Shown one piece after another: positions 9,415 to 18,517 of a DNA stretch of 64,000 nt. The translations under genes were made by a program, and so were the position numbers. This DNA comes from JAUWPO01 sp965603285 (GTDB lineage: Bacteria; Chloroflexota; Anaerolineae; Anaerolineales; UBA4823). Location: contig CBFDCK010000001.1 in NCBI GenBank assembly GCA_965603285.1, forward strand, positions 21,162-85,161. The letters run 5' to 3'. The notes beneath the pieces were generated by a model that was not told where the DNA came from, made no database searches, and was given only the letters and a program-made list of their open reading frames with translations. How positions within the stretch are numbered: position 1 is the stretch's first letter; every line of letters begins with the position of its first letter.

Positions 9415-10041
9415 CTAGAACATGTTCAGTTGCTTGGGTTCTTCTTTAACTTGATGTGCCAGCTCCTGATACTCGGGTAATTCACCAGCCTGGCTGATTA
9501 GTTCTGGAAGCTTCACGAAATCCGCTTCGATCGTGGGTCTCAAGGACCTTTGGTGCAAGGCGGCAGCAGGGTGGTACATAGCAACGATCAATCGCCCTCT
9601 GACGCGTATAGATTGACCGTGTACCTGACTGATCTTGGCGTTCGGAAGATAGTATGCCATGGAATAGCGACCGAGTGTGACGACAATTCTGGGGTTGATG
9701 GCGAGAATTTGGCGTTCCAGATATTCGCTGCACGCAGATAATTCTTGAGGTAATGGATCGCGGTTTCCTGGTGGGCGGCATTTGATGACGTTAGCGATAA
9801 AAACATCCGAACGTTTTAAATTGATACTGGAAAGCAGTTCTTCCAGGAATTTTCCAGCAGCTCCCACGAACGGTCGTCCTTGTTCGTTTTCATGAAAGCC
9901 GGGTCCTTCTCCGATAAAAATTATCTCGGCATCGGGTGGACCTTCTCCAGGGACAGCCAGTTTACGAGAGTAATGTAGTTCACATTTTGTACATTGCGCA
10001 ACTTCTTTGCCAATCTGCTCTAATTCCTGTGCTGCTTTCAT
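9415..10041 (-). CDS. Type-4 uracil-DNA glycosylase (Fe-S)
   Basis: A 208-residue enzyme removing uracil from DNA in base excision repair. Motifs: C17-x2-C20 (CTKC) and two later cysteines (VIKCRPPGNRDP and LSACSEYL) that bind a [4Fe-4S] cluster; the uracil-pocket motif GEGPGFHENEQGRPFVG; and the C-terminal MYHPAAALH loop. Length and motif order match family 4 UDGs of thermophiles and many anaerobes. It sits alone between the sulfotransferase and rimI, with a 95-base gap before rimI. Confidence 0.93.
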   Translation of the reverse strand: MKAAQELEQIGKEVAQCTKCELHYSRKLAVPGEGPPDAEIIFIGEGPGFHENEQGRPFVGAAGKFLEELLSSINLKRSDVFIANVIKCRPPGNRDPLPQELSACSEYLERQILAINPRIVVTLGRYSMAYYLPNAKISQVHGQSIRVRGRLIVAMYHPAAALHQRSLRPTIEADFVKLPELISQAGELPEYQELAHQVKEEPKQLNMF

Positions 10042-10136
10042 GATGTGCTCCTGCGCTCGGTTTTCATAATTGGCAGATTATACAACTTAATTTGGTGTGT
10101 TTCTATACTGCATAGAAAACAAGATGCTTATTTTAT

Positions 10137-10664
10137 TTAATTGACCAGCTCACTGTTAGCGAGCTGAGCTCCTAGTGTCTCCTCTAACTCAGAAGCCGTC
10201 ATGATCAGCGCGTCTTCATTATTGTCGCGGTAATATCTGACTCTGCGACCGACAACAATAAACCCGAAACCGCGGTAAAGTTCCTGAGCCATGATGTTAT
10301 TTGCACGCACCTCCAAAGTAGCCTGATGGGCGCCCTTTTTGACAGCATCCTGAAGGGCAACTAATATTAACCGCTGGGCGATGCCCTTGCCACGATGGTT
10401 GGGATGGATGGCTAAGGTGGCGATGTGGACTTCATCCATGATCAACCAGGAAACAATTACTCCGACGACTTGTTTTTTCCTGCCCGGTGTATTCGCTTCG
10501 GCTACCCACAGAGTTGAGCGAGTATTGTCGTTCAGTTCATATTGGAAAGCCTTTTTCGGCCAAGGCATGCTGAATGAAATACGGTCAATCTCCCCTACCT
10601 GCTCTAAATCATCCTTCTGCATAGGGCGAATGATCAAAGTATCGGCATGTAGAAAAATACTCAT
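10137..10664 (-). CDS. rimI: Ribosomal protein alanine N-acetyltransferase RimI
   Basis: A 175-residue GNAT-fold acetyltransferase. The acetyl-CoA binding segment is LAIHPNHRGKGIAQRL (residues about 90-105), followed by LEVRANNIMAQELYRGFGF, the RimI-type C-terminal motif. It acetylates N-terminal alanine of ribosomal protein S18 in E. coli; in other bacteria its target may be wider. The start overlaps the tsaB stop by four bases, giving the common tsaE-tsaB-rimI operon, which supports the name over other GNAT proteins. Confidence 0.9.
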   Translation of the reverse strand: MSIFLHADTLIIRPMQKDDLEQVGEIDRISFSMPWPKKAFQYELNDNTRSTLWVAEANTPGRKKQVVGVIVSWLIMDEVHIATLAIHPNHRGKGIAQRLILVALQDAVKKGAHQATLEVRANNIMAQELYRGFGFIVVGRRVRYYRDNNEDALIMTASELEETLGAQLANSELVN

Positions 10665-11350
10665 CCCGGTATTGGTTGGTTGGAATGTAGATAGATAGGT
10701 GATAAAGAAGCCGGGTCATCAACTTCACCTGCTTGCCAGCGCTGCCAGGATAATTCTGCCAGGAATGCTGGGCGGCGCAATGATTGAGCAGGGGAAGCCA
10801 AGATGGCGTGTTTGCAATTGTCCTTGAGCAGCTGCCGTCCATCTTCGGTTAGTTCACCACAGACCAAGGTCGGTTTTTTAATACGTTCGACCAATTCATC
10901 TGGGGTAAGGGTTGCGATTTTTCCAGTGGATTTTCGCTTCCCACCCCGGACTTCATACCAGCCTGCCGCTAACCGGCTGCGACCGGCTTGAAGCACGGCT
11001 ACGATCGGTAAATCACTCGCGGGCTGAGCGATGGCTAACGCATCCAGTGATGGAACACCTATCAAAGGGAGCCTTTGTGACAGGGCGATCCCCTTTGCCA
11101 GAGCAAGACCAATCCGTAAGCCGGTGAATGATCCGGGACCGAGGGCGACCCCCAATGCTCCCAGGTCGGATATCTTCAACCCGGATTTAATAAGTGCGCT
11201 ATGGACTGCTGGAGCTAATTCAACGGTATGATAATCCATGCTCCTCCAGACGTACTCTCCGATGACCCGTGTGCCATCGTACAGGGCTATACCCACAGTA
11301 CGAGTTGATGTGTCAAGGGCTAATAATAGGAGAGGTGGAGGTGAACGCAT
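10661..11350 (-). CDS. tsaB: tRNA threonylcarbamoyladenosine biosynthesis protein TsaB
   Basis: A 229-residue ASKHA-fold protein. The N-terminal LALDTSTRTVGIALYDG and the LGPGSFTGLRIGLALAKG motif (residues about 70-87) are TsaB hallmarks. TsaB pairs with TsaD and TsaE to make t6A37 in ANN-decoding tRNAs; it is a scaffold, not the catalyst. The gene overlaps tsaE by one base (TGATG) and rimI by four, so all three are one transcript. No tsaD is in the window. Confidence 0.94.
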   Translation of the reverse strand: MRSPPPLLLLALDTSTRTVGIALYDGTRVIGEYVWRSMDYHTVELAPAVHSALIKSGLKISDLGALGVALGPGSFTGLRIGLALAKGIALSQRLPLIGVPSLDALAIAQPASDLPIVAVLQAGRSRLAAGWYEVRGGKRKSTGKIATLTPDELVERIKKPTLVCGELTEDGRQLLKDNCKHAILASPAQSLRRPAFLAELSWQRWQAGEVDDPASLSPIYLHSNQPIPG

Positions 11351-11847
11351 CAGTAGGCTCCAAAAACCTGTTTGCGAAAATTGTTCAGCAATGTTTGATA
11401 ACGGGTTCCGAATGCCGTAAACATCAAGTCGCGCTGGTCATCATCAATCCAATGAAATGCCACTGATAAGCGCTGCGCTGGTAAAGCGTCCTGGATGCGG
11501 TCTGCCCATTCAACCACCAGCGGTCCCCTCGCTATGAATGAGTCGATATCCAGGTCTTCGGCTTCTGTCGCGCTGTTAAGGCGGTAAGCATCAAGATGAA
11601 ATAAACTGCCTCCATCAGGTCTGCGGTAGACGTTAACCAGCACATAGGAAGGGCTTGTGACAGGATCGAGCGAACCCCAACCGGAGGATAAGCCCTGTAC
11701 CAGAGTGGTTTTTCCGGCTCCAAGTTCGCCAATTAAACAGATTGCGTCCCCCGGATTCATCAGGGCTCCTAAGTGCATACCCACCCGCCGGGTTTGATCT
11801 GTGCTGTGACTAATAAATTCGAGGGATTGATCATCGAGAATGGGCAT
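11350..11847 (-). CDS. tsaE: tRNA threonylcarbamoyladenosine biosynthesis ATPase TsaE
   Basis: A 165-residue ATPase with the Walker A motif GELGAGKTTLVQGL near residue 39, the SPSYVLVNVY segment and the LDAYRL and VVEWADR motifs. It drives the TsaB-TsaD complex during t6A synthesis in the cytoplasm. It is the first gene of the tsaE-tsaB-rimI operon, 120 bases from the helicase gene that is also on the minus strand. Confidence 0.94.
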   Translation of the reverse strand: MPILDDQSLEFISHSTDQTRRVGMHLGALMNPGDAICLIGELGAGKTTLVQGLSSGWGSLDPVTSPSYVLVNVYRRPDGGSLFHLDAYRLNSATEAEDLDIDSFIARGPLVVEWADRIQDALPAQRLSVAFHWIDDDQRDLMFTAFGTRYQTLLNNFRKQVFGAY

Positions 11848-11967
11848 GATGTATGGATTATAAGCTGTGAAGCGGAAAGCGTAAAGAAGGAGGTGGGATG
11901 ATGGATGATGTGTGTTCGAATTTCAACTCAATGAAGGCAATTTGATTTGTGATATTTTCCTGATGTT

Positions 11968-14166
11968 TCAGGATAAAATTTCTAGATGAGCAAGCGAGGC
12001 AGCTACACGTTTTAGTCCCAACTCCTCAAAAAAGATATCTACCACTTCATCACCATCATCAATGCGGCTATTCAGCACCATGCCATCACCCCAGATGGGA
12101 TGCTGAACCTGCATCCCAGGATGGAATTTCTGCTGGTAAGCCGATTTGGAATCAGGAGTGTTGTCAACAGCGGCGCTCCAGCGTGTGGAGCGGTGAAGGG
12201 GTGTCCTCCTGGGGCGCGGCGAAGGACGCGAGAACCCTGCATCTTCGATGAGATCATAGGGAATATCATCCAGGAAGCGTGATGCGTCTACAGATTCGGG
12301 GTAGCCATATAAACTGCGATTTTGCGCGCAGACTAAGTACAGACGATCCATGGCACGTGTAATACCCACGTAAAACAGGCGGCGCTCCTCCATCATTTCT
12401 TCTGGGTCATCGAAAGAGCGGCTATGGGGAAGCGTGCCGTCATTTAAACCTACAATCAAAACGATTGGAAATTCCAGACCTTTCGCAGCGTGCAGCGTCA
12501 GCAGTGTGGGTACGTTCATCGTTCCTGTGAGTGTGTCCTGGTCTGAAACCAAGGCAACTTGTTCGAGAAAGGCAGTGAGTCCTTTTTCGTGAAATTCGGC
12601 TGCTAGGCGGCGTAATTCCATCACATTTTCCCACCGGTCACTGCCTTCATCAGTTCCGTCATCTATATAAGAACGATAATCCACATCCTCCAGGATTAGA
12701 TCAATAAGAGCTAAGGGAGTTAATTTGGATTTTTGGTCGCTCCACTTGGCAAGTAGCCCCCCAAAATTCCTCAATGCTGCGCCGGCTCGCTTTGAAACCC
12801 GCTCTTGATTTGGAGCTGAGGGGTTTCTTCCCAAATCGAGAAGCAAATTACCAGGGGAAACAGCGCTTGTTTGGGCTTGTGTCCGCAGTGCAATGGAGGA
12901 TTTGTCCCCGATTCCTCGCCTTGGAACATTGATAATTCGAATCAGACTGATCTCATCGTCCTGATTGTGTACCAGTCGCAGGTAGGCGATCACGTCTTTA
13001 ACTTCGCGACGACCATAAAAGCGCTGGGCACCCACTAGCTTATAAGGTAAGTCAGCTCTCAGGAAAGCCTCTTCCAGAAGGCGGGATTGAGCGTTGGTGC
13101 GGTACATAACGGCGAAGTCTCCAGGTTTTGCGATTCTTCGAGCGACCATGTTGACGATGGTCGTGATCACAAAAACCGCTTCCTCCCGGTCGTCGTAGAC
13201 TTCATGCAGGACCACTTTTTGACCCTGTCCGCGAGAAGTGAATAAAAGTTTAGGGGTGCGGTATGGATGGCGGTTTATGATCGCCATGGCAACATCCAGT
13301 ATTGCCTGGGTGGAGCGGTAGTTTTGTTCCAGCAGTATCACCTGGGAGTCGGGGAAGTCCTTCTCAAAGCGTAAAACGTTGCGGTAGTCGGCGCCTCTCC
13401 AGCGATAAATGGACTGGTCTGTGTCACCTACAACGAAAATATTGTGATGAAATGTGACTAGGTGTTTAAGCAGTGCATATTGGGCGAAATTTGTATCTTG
13501 AAACTCATCTACCAGAATATGCTCGTAGAACCGGGCATACTTAGTACGTACCTTTGGGAATTCTTCGAACAGAAAGGCGGTCCAAAGCAGCAAATCGTCG
13601 AAATCGAGAGCATTGCTGGCCAATAGTAATTTCTGGTAGTTTAGATAGACCCGTTGGACGATCTCGTCCCGGAAGGAGTTGATGGGGAACTCATCGGGGA
13701 GCAGTAAATCATTCTTGGCGTTTGAGATCGAAGCATGAATGCCCGGAGCACGGTAGCGCTTTTCATCCAGGTCCAGGTCTCGAATGATTCTCTTGACCAG
13801 TCCTACCTGGTCGTCAGCATCGAAGATCACAAAGTTTGATTCGAAAGGCAGGTTTTTAGCTTCGCGACGCAGTATTCGAGCGCAGGTGGCGTGGAAAGTA
13901 CCTAATGTCATGCCCTGTGTTCCCTGCCCGATCAGATGAATCACTCGACTTTCCATCTCGCGCGCAGCTTTGTTTGTGAAGGTGACTGCCAATATGTGTC
14001 TGGGTCTTACCCCTAACGCGCTGATCAGGTAGGCGATGCGGTGGGTTAAAACGCGCGTTTTTCCCGACCCGGGACCAGCCAGCACGAGCACCGGTCCTGG
14101 ACCTGCGATCACAGCCTGCTGTTGTTGGGGATTGAGACCGGCAGTAAATTCCATGTGGCTGGTCAT
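11968..14166 (-). CDS. pcrA: ATP-dependent DNA helicase PcrA/UvrD
   Basis: A 732-residue superfamily 1A helicase translocating 3' to 5' on DNA in repair and replication. Visible motifs: Q motif region LNPQQQQAV, Walker A AGPGSGKTRVL (I), VDEFQDTN (II), GDTDQSIYRWRGAD (III), LEQNYRSTQ (IV), LTLHAAKGLEFPIV (V) and YVGITRAMDRLYL (VI). The C-terminal tail ends in a Tudor-like domain (VQHPIWGDGMVLNSR) typical of PcrA. Two ATGs are possible four codons apart (14166 and 14154). It is transcribed divergently from holB. Confidence 0.93.
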   Translation of the reverse strand: MTSHMEFTAGLNPQQQQAVIAGPGPVLVLAGPGSGKTRVLTHRIAYLISALGVRPRHILAVTFTNKAAREMESRVIHLIGQGTQGMTLGTFHATCARILRREAKNLPFESNFVIFDADDQVGLVKRIIRDLDLDEKRYRAPGIHASISNAKNDLLLPDEFPINSFRDEIVQRVYLNYQKLLLASNALDFDDLLLWTAFLFEEFPKVRTKYARFYEHILVDEFQDTNFAQYALLKHLVTFHHNIFVVGDTDQSIYRWRGADYRNVLRFEKDFPDSQVILLEQNYRSTQAILDVAMAIINRHPYRTPKLLFTSRGQGQKVVLHEVYDDREEAVFVITTIVNMVARRIAKPGDFAVMYRTNAQSRLLEEAFLRADLPYKLVGAQRFYGRREVKDVIAYLRLVHNQDDEISLIRIINVPRRGIGDKSSIALRTQAQTSAVSPGNLLLDLGRNPSAPNQERVSKRAGAALRNFGGLLAKWSDQKSKLTPLALIDLILEDVDYRSYIDDGTDEGSDRWENVMELRRLAAEFHEKGLTAFLEQVALVSDQDTLTGTMNVPTLLTLHAAKGLEFPIVLIVGLNDGTLPHSRSFDDPEEMMEERRLFYVGITRAMDRLYLVCAQNRSLYGYPESVDASRFLDDIPYDLIEDAGFSRPSPRPRRTPLHRSTRWSAAVDNTPDSKSAYQQKFHPGMQVQHPIWGDGMVLNSRIDDGDEVVDIFFEELGLKRVAASLAHLEILS

Positions 14167-14230
14167 TATAGCATAGGCAAAAACAGCGTTTGAGAGCAGT
14201 TCCAGGTATGAGGGGAGCCTATTTTATACG

Positions 14231-14259
14231 TTGTCAAACTGGTCGCTCTGGGCTAAAAT
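14231..14259 (+). promoter_or_regulatory. Sigma70-type promoter of holB, predicted leaderless
   Basis: A -35 box TTGTCA at 14231-14236 and a -10 box TAAAAT at 14254-14259 are separated by exactly 17 bases. The predicted transcription start falls at or within a base or two of the ATG at 14267, leaving no room for a Shine-Dalgarno sequence, so the mRNA would be leaderless. This is a sequence-based prediction. Confidence 0.6.
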
Positions 14260-14266
14260 TATACAT

Positions 14267-15319
14267 ATGAATTGGGGTATAGCAGGACATGAATGGGCGG
14301 TAGACCTTTTAAGGGAACATGTCGCCCAAGATCGGATGCGTCACGCTTATCTATTTACTGGCTCTCAGGGGACGGGTCGCCGTACATTGGCTTTGCGGTT
14401 GGCTCAGGCAGTAAACTGCGACCAACCTCCTGCGTCTGGCGTACCCTGTTTAAAATGCCGCTCGTGCGAACAAATTGAACACATGACCCATCCCGATCTG
14501 GCAATCGTCGAAGCGGAGCGGATCGGAGGGACATTAAAGGTCGACCAAGTTCGTGAATTGCAGCGCAGCCTGACGTTAACTCCTTATGAAGCCCGTTACA
14601 GGGTGGCAATTCTCCTGCGGTTTGAAGAAGCTCATCCCAGTGCGGCGAATGCGCTGTTAAAAACTCTCGAAGAGCCCCCGCCCAAGGTGATTTTAATCTT
14701 GACTGCAAGCAGCGTTGAGAACTTGCTGCCCACAGTAGTTTCACGCTGTGAAGTGCTCCGCTTGCGGTCTCTGGCTTTGAATGAGATCAGCCAGTGGCTG
14801 GAGGACGATTGGGATCTTGGCTCTGATGAAGCCGACTTATTGGCGCATATCTCTGGTGGAATACCGGGATATGCGCTGCGGTTGCACAAGGAACCGGAAC
14901 TTATGGAGAAGCGTACGGTTTGGTTGGAAGACCATCAGCGTATGATCTCCTCTGGTCGAGTTGACCGATTCGCATATATTGCACCCCTTATTTATCCCAA
15001 AAACCCATCAAAGACCAGAACTGAGCTGCGAGACAGGTTCCTGATATGGATTTCACTGTGGCGTGATGTGCTCCATAAAGCGATCGACACCTCTGCGTCA
15101 ATTTCGAACCTCGACCAGGGCGAAGTGATCGCGGGATTGGTGGAAGCGTTTGGCGAGGATAATGCACGCAGCATGGTATCAGCGCTGCAGCGAACATTGA
15201 TCTTGATTGACAAGAATGTGAATACGCGCCTGGCAGCCGAGGTGATGATGTTAGATCTGCCATATCGGAAGGTTGACCCATCTGCGGGGAAGACGCATTT
15301 TCAAGGACAAATCGGTTAA
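14267..15319 (+). CDS. holB: DNA polymerase III delta' subunit
   Basis: A 350-residue clamp-loader subunit. The N-terminal AAA+ domain has the degenerate P-loop GSQGTGRRTLALRLA, a small zinc-binding region with CLKCRSCEQ, a VDQVRELQRSL segment and the SRC motif in VVSRCEVLRLRSL. It helps load the sliding clamp during replication. The frame is open from a TTG at 14231, but that codon lies inside the -35 box, so the ATG at 14267 (MNWGIAGHEW) is the start. It is transcribed divergently from pcrA and followed by a metallo-beta-lactamase-fold gene. Confidence 0.9.
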   Translation: MNWGIAGHEWAVDLLREHVAQDRMRHAYLFTGSQGTGRRTLALRLAQAVNCDQPPASGVPCLKCRSCEQIEHMTHPDLAIVEAERIGGTLKVDQVRELQRSLTLTPYEARYRVAILLRFEEAHPSAANALLKTLEEPPPKVILILTASSVENLLPTVVSRCEVLRLRSLALNEISQWLEDDWDLGSDEADLLAHISGGIPGYALRLHKEPELMEKRTVWLEDHQRMISSGRVDRFAYIAPLIYPKNPSKTRTELRDRFLIWISLWRDVLHKAIDTSASISNLDQGEVIAGLVEAFGEDNARSMVSALQRTLILIDKNVNTRLAAEVMMLDLPYRKVDPSAGKTHFQGQIG

Positions 15320-15441
15320 ACTCAAATTCCATTAATGGAGAAGACGTTTTTTTATGCATCAACGGTGTAAAATGTACTATATGGAAAATACACCCAACAG
15401 CGCTGTAGAACACAGCGTCAGAGACAACACGCGAGGAGTCT

Positions 15442-16299
15442 ATGCAGGAAATTGATGAAGGAATTTATTACGAAGATTCATTCTCGGGAGTAACATTAGG
15501 TGCTTTGTTTTTTTCTCAAGGCATGATCCTCATAGATGCTCCACTGAGAACAGAGGATGCTCGCTCATGGCGCTCAGTGTTAATGAATCGCCATGGATGG
15601 TCAAACCGATTCCTCGTGAGCTTGGATTCTCATCCGGATCGAACGTTGGGTTTGAGGGCGATGGAAAGCACTATAGTAACTCATCAGGAAACAGCCGAAG
15701 TGTTTGACGGTCGCCCTACAATATTTAAAGGTGAAGATGTAAAAACTGGCGCTGATTGGGAATTCTATAATGAAGTGATTGGGATGCGTTGGGTGGTTCC
15801 AGGTATAACCTTCAACCAGCGCCTCACCCTTCATTGGAATAGCTCGGAAATTATCCTTGAGCACCACCCTGGACCTACTGCGGAATCGATTTGGGTTGTT
15901 CTACCTGAAGAACAGGTGGTTTTTGTGGGAGATACGGTTGTCCTCAACCAGCCCCCATTCTTAGCGAACGCAAACCTGGAAATATGGGTTGAAGAATTAG
16001 AGCTGCTACTAAAATCTTACAAGGATTATGTGATTATTTGTGGTCGCGGAGGTCCTGTAAAAAAAGAGGATATGCATGAGTTGAGAAAATTCTTGAGAAA
16101 TGTAATTCGGAGAATGGAACGGCTGGCAAATAAAAAAGCCTTACCCGAAGCTACTAAAAAGATGGTACCTTCTTTGCTCTCGAAACTCTCTTTTTTAAGT
16201 TCAGATCAAACGAAATATACTAAGCGTTTGCAATACGGTTTGTACCAGTGTTATCTGCAGCGATATTTCCCATACGATGCTCTTGATCAATCCGTTTGA
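15442..16299 (+). CDS. Metallo-beta-lactamase-fold protein with degenerate metal site
   Basis: A 285-residue protein with MBL-fold features: the N-terminal beta strands ending in GMILIDAPL, a strand LVSLDSHPDRTLG where active enzymes have HxHxDH, the HHPGPTAES segment aligning with the next metal histidine, and VFVGDTVVL with the bridging aspartate. The first motif keeps only one histidine and an aspartate, so metal binding may be weak or changed. The C-terminal 80 residues are basic and helical. A -10-like TAAAAT lies at 15368-15373. The substrate is unknown. Confidence 0.7.
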   Translation: MQEIDEGIYYEDSFSGVTLGALFFSQGMILIDAPLRTEDARSWRSVLMNRHGWSNRFLVSLDSHPDRTLGLRAMESTIVTHQETAEVFDGRPTIFKGEDVKTGADWEFYNEVIGMRWVVPGITFNQRLTLHWNSSEIILEHHPGPTAESIWVVLPEEQVVFVGDTVVLNQPPFLANANLEIWVEELELLLKSYKDYVIICGRGGPVKKEDMHELRKFLRNVIRRMERLANKKALPEATKKMVPSLLSKLSFLSSDQTKYTKRLQYGLYQCYLQRYFPYDALDQSV

Positions 16300-16407
16300 A
16301 GACCCGAAAATCAATGAAGGTTAACTTGTAGCCGTTATTTATGTTACTCCTCGCAATGGCATTTCATCCAATTCAATATGGCTGATTATTGGTAAACACA
16401 AAAAAAT

Positions 16408-17490
16408 ATGCTATCTTCTAGTTACCTCCCTATTTACAAGCTCACTCGTGGTGAAATGGTTGAATCCGTTCATTATGGGGCTGTTGCAGTAGTTGATGTC
16501 AGCGGCAATCTGGTTGCCTGGTATGGCGATCCAAATGCCGTGACTTTTTTGCGTTCATCCGCAAAACCATTCCAAGTTATGCCTCTTTTTGAGCACGGGG
16601 GCAAGGAAGCCTACGATCTGACAAATCGAGAAATCGCAATCATGTGTTCATCCCACTCCGGTACAGACGAACAATTTGATTTTGTGCGATCAATTCAGGA
16701 GAAAACAGGTGTTCACGAGTCAAATCTCTTGTGTGGTGTCCATTATCCTTTAGATGAAAAAACAGCTGAGGGGATGCGTATGAACAGCGTGCAGCCCACA
16801 CTTAACAGGAATAATTGTTCAGGTATGCATACCGGTTTACTCGGGTATGTGATGATGTTGGAAGGGTTCTCGCCTCAAACATCTGAAGGTTTAACCTATA
16901 TTGATCCCAATCATCCTGTGCAGGAGGAAATCCTTACATCCTTTGCAGGAATGTGCAACATATCAGAAGATCGGATCGCGATAGGGATCGATGGTTGTTC
17001 GTTGTCAACCTTTGGTGTGCCCTTGCGAAATGCCGCCTTGGCATACGCCAGGTTGTGCGACCCAGAAGCAGGCGAGGTCTTGCCCATCGAAAGAGCTTCT
17101 GCCTGTCATACCATTACTGAGGCGATGACCTCAAATCCGGATATGGTTGGCGGACCTGGTCGTTTTGATACCCGCCTGATGGAGGTTGCTGCCGGGCGTG
17201 TAGTTGCTAAAGGTGGGGCGGAAGGCTTTCAGGGGGTGGGCTTGATGCCGGGTGTTATGGGCTCAGGTTCACAGGCGCTTGGTGTCGCCATAAAGATATC
17301 GGATGGCGATGCACGTGGGTCTGTCTGTTCAGCGGTCACGTTGGAGGTTCTGCACCAGTTAGAGGTACTGTCCCATGGAGAAATGGCTGATATGGCCGAA
17401 TTTGGTCCGAGCACACCCGTTTACAATTTGCGGGACATTAAAGTGGGACAGGCTCGTCCCTCCATTGCGCTTGAATTTGCATCTGGATAA
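16408..17490 (+). CDS. L-asparaginase II family protein
   Basis: A 360-residue protein of the asparaginase II family (PF06089 type), seen from the N-terminal VESVHYGAVAVVD, the FLRSSAKPFQVMPL motif with a conserved Ser-Ser-Ala-Lys, CSSHSGTDEQF, and the NNCSGMHTGLLGY glycine-serine loop near residue 136. The family is thought to hydrolyse asparagine or act as a penicillin-binding-protein-like hydrolase with the serine-lysine pair. It is a cytoplasmic enzyme without signal peptide. It lies between the MBL-fold gene and nth on the plus strand. Confidence 0.88.
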   Translation: MLSSSYLPIYKLTRGEMVESVHYGAVAVVDVSGNLVAWYGDPNAVTFLRSSAKPFQVMPLFEHGGKEAYDLTNREIAIMCSSHSGTDEQFDFVRSIQEKTGVHESNLLCGVHYPLDEKTAEGMRMNSVQPTLNRNNCSGMHTGLLGYVMMLEGFSPQTSEGLTYIDPNHPVQEEILTSFAGMCNISEDRIAIGIDGCSLSTFGVPLRNAALAYARLCDPEAGEVLPIERASACHTITEAMTSNPDMVGGPGRFDTRLMEVAAGRVVAKGGAEGFQGVGLMPGVMGSGSQALGVAIKISDGDARGSVCSAVTLEVLHQLEVLSHGEMADMAEFGPSTPVYNLRDIKVGQARPSIALEFASG

Positions 17491-17517
17491 AATGTCTGTC
17501 TTCAGTTCAATTTAAAT

Positions 17518-18246
17518 ATGCAGCCCAGCGAATTTGCCCTAGCAATCCACAAAAGACTGCTTGACACCTATGGTATTCCAGAGTGGAGGAATCCCGTTTC
17601 ACCTTTAGATGAATTGGTCTCAACCATTCTTTCCCAAAACACGAATGACACAAACCGTGATCGCGCCTTCAAGTCTTTGAAAGCCCGTTTTCCTACTTGG
17701 GAAGCGGTAAGGGATGCGGATGAACATGAGGTGATTGGTGCTATACGAACTGCAGGTCTTGCCAACCAAAAAGGACCGCGTATTCAAAATGTACTCCGAG
17801 GAATCACAGCCCAACGCGGTGAATTGGACTTGGATTTTCTAGAAAAACTTTCTACGGAAGATGCCTCAGATTGGTTGAGGAGCTTCAAGGGAGTTGGACC
17901 GAAAACAGCAGCGATTGTGCTTCAATTCTCGCTCGGTAAACCAGCGTTTCCGGTGGACACACATATCTATAGGGTAACGGGGCGCTTGGGATTGCGCCCC
18001 CAGAAGATGAACGCCGATAAAGCCCATACTTATTTGACAGAACTCTTTCCCCCGCAATCCTATTATGCAGTCCATCTCAATATAATACGTCTGGGTCGTG
18101 AGGTTTGCAACGCTCGCCGCCCAGATTGCGAATTCTGTCCTTTAAACGATCTGTGTGAATATTACAACACTAAAAGCAGTGAGAAAATGGCTGATGTTCT
18201 TCTCAATCAAAATCACCGGGAAAGGGGTCAATACGAGAACAGATAG
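17518..18246 (+). CDS. nth: Endonuclease III-like DNA glycosylase
   Basis: A 242-residue helix-hairpin-helix glycosylase/AP lyase. The hairpin FKGVGPKTAAIVL carries the catalytic lysine and PVDTHIYRVTGRLG the catalytic aspartate. A C-terminal [4Fe-4S] loop has the spacing C-x6-C-x2-C-x5-C (CNARRPDCEFCPLNDLC). It removes oxidised pyrimidines in base excision repair. A 25-residue tail after the cluster is unlike E. coli Nth. It starts 27 bases after the asparaginase stop. Confidence 0.92.
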   Translation: MQPSEFALAIHKRLLDTYGIPEWRNPVSPLDELVSTILSQNTNDTNRDRAFKSLKARFPTWEAVRDADEHEVIGAIRTAGLANQKGPRIQNVLRGITAQRGELDLDFLEKLSTEDASDWLRSFKGVGPKTAAIVLQFSLGKPAFPVDTHIYRVTGRLGLRPQKMNADKAHTYLTELFPPQSYYAVHLNIIRLGREVCNARRPDCEFCPLNDLCEYYNTKSSEKMADVLLNQNHRERGQYENR

Positions 18247-18455
18247 AATTGTGGAAAATGGAATTGTAAAAAGAGGCCGCGAATTTACGTGCCTATTATT
18301 GTCGAATTTATTAGTCACATTTGTTATGAACAAAATCATCTGGAACATATGATTTTTGACAATTATCGAAACAGGAAATTCCCTGTAAAATATGTACAGG
18401 TTGAATTTCAGGGTATATCTCTGATGTTGCTCATCGCTGTTTCCTCCTTTGGCGA

Positions 18456-18503
18456 AAGCCTCCGCCTGGTCACCTCCATTTCCCAGGCGGAGGCTTGATT
18501 TTA
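18456..18503 (+). terminator. Rho-independent terminator-like hairpin before htrA
   Basis: The arms AAGCCTCCGCCTGG (18456-18469) and its complement (18483-18496) flank a 13-base loop and are followed by a short T-rich stretch. The stem is strong, but the T-tract is brief. It probably ends the transcript from the nth side; it also places the htrA gene 15 bases downstream, so an antitermination role cannot be excluded. Confidence 0.6.
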
Positions 18504-18517
18504 AGTAGACGGAGTAC

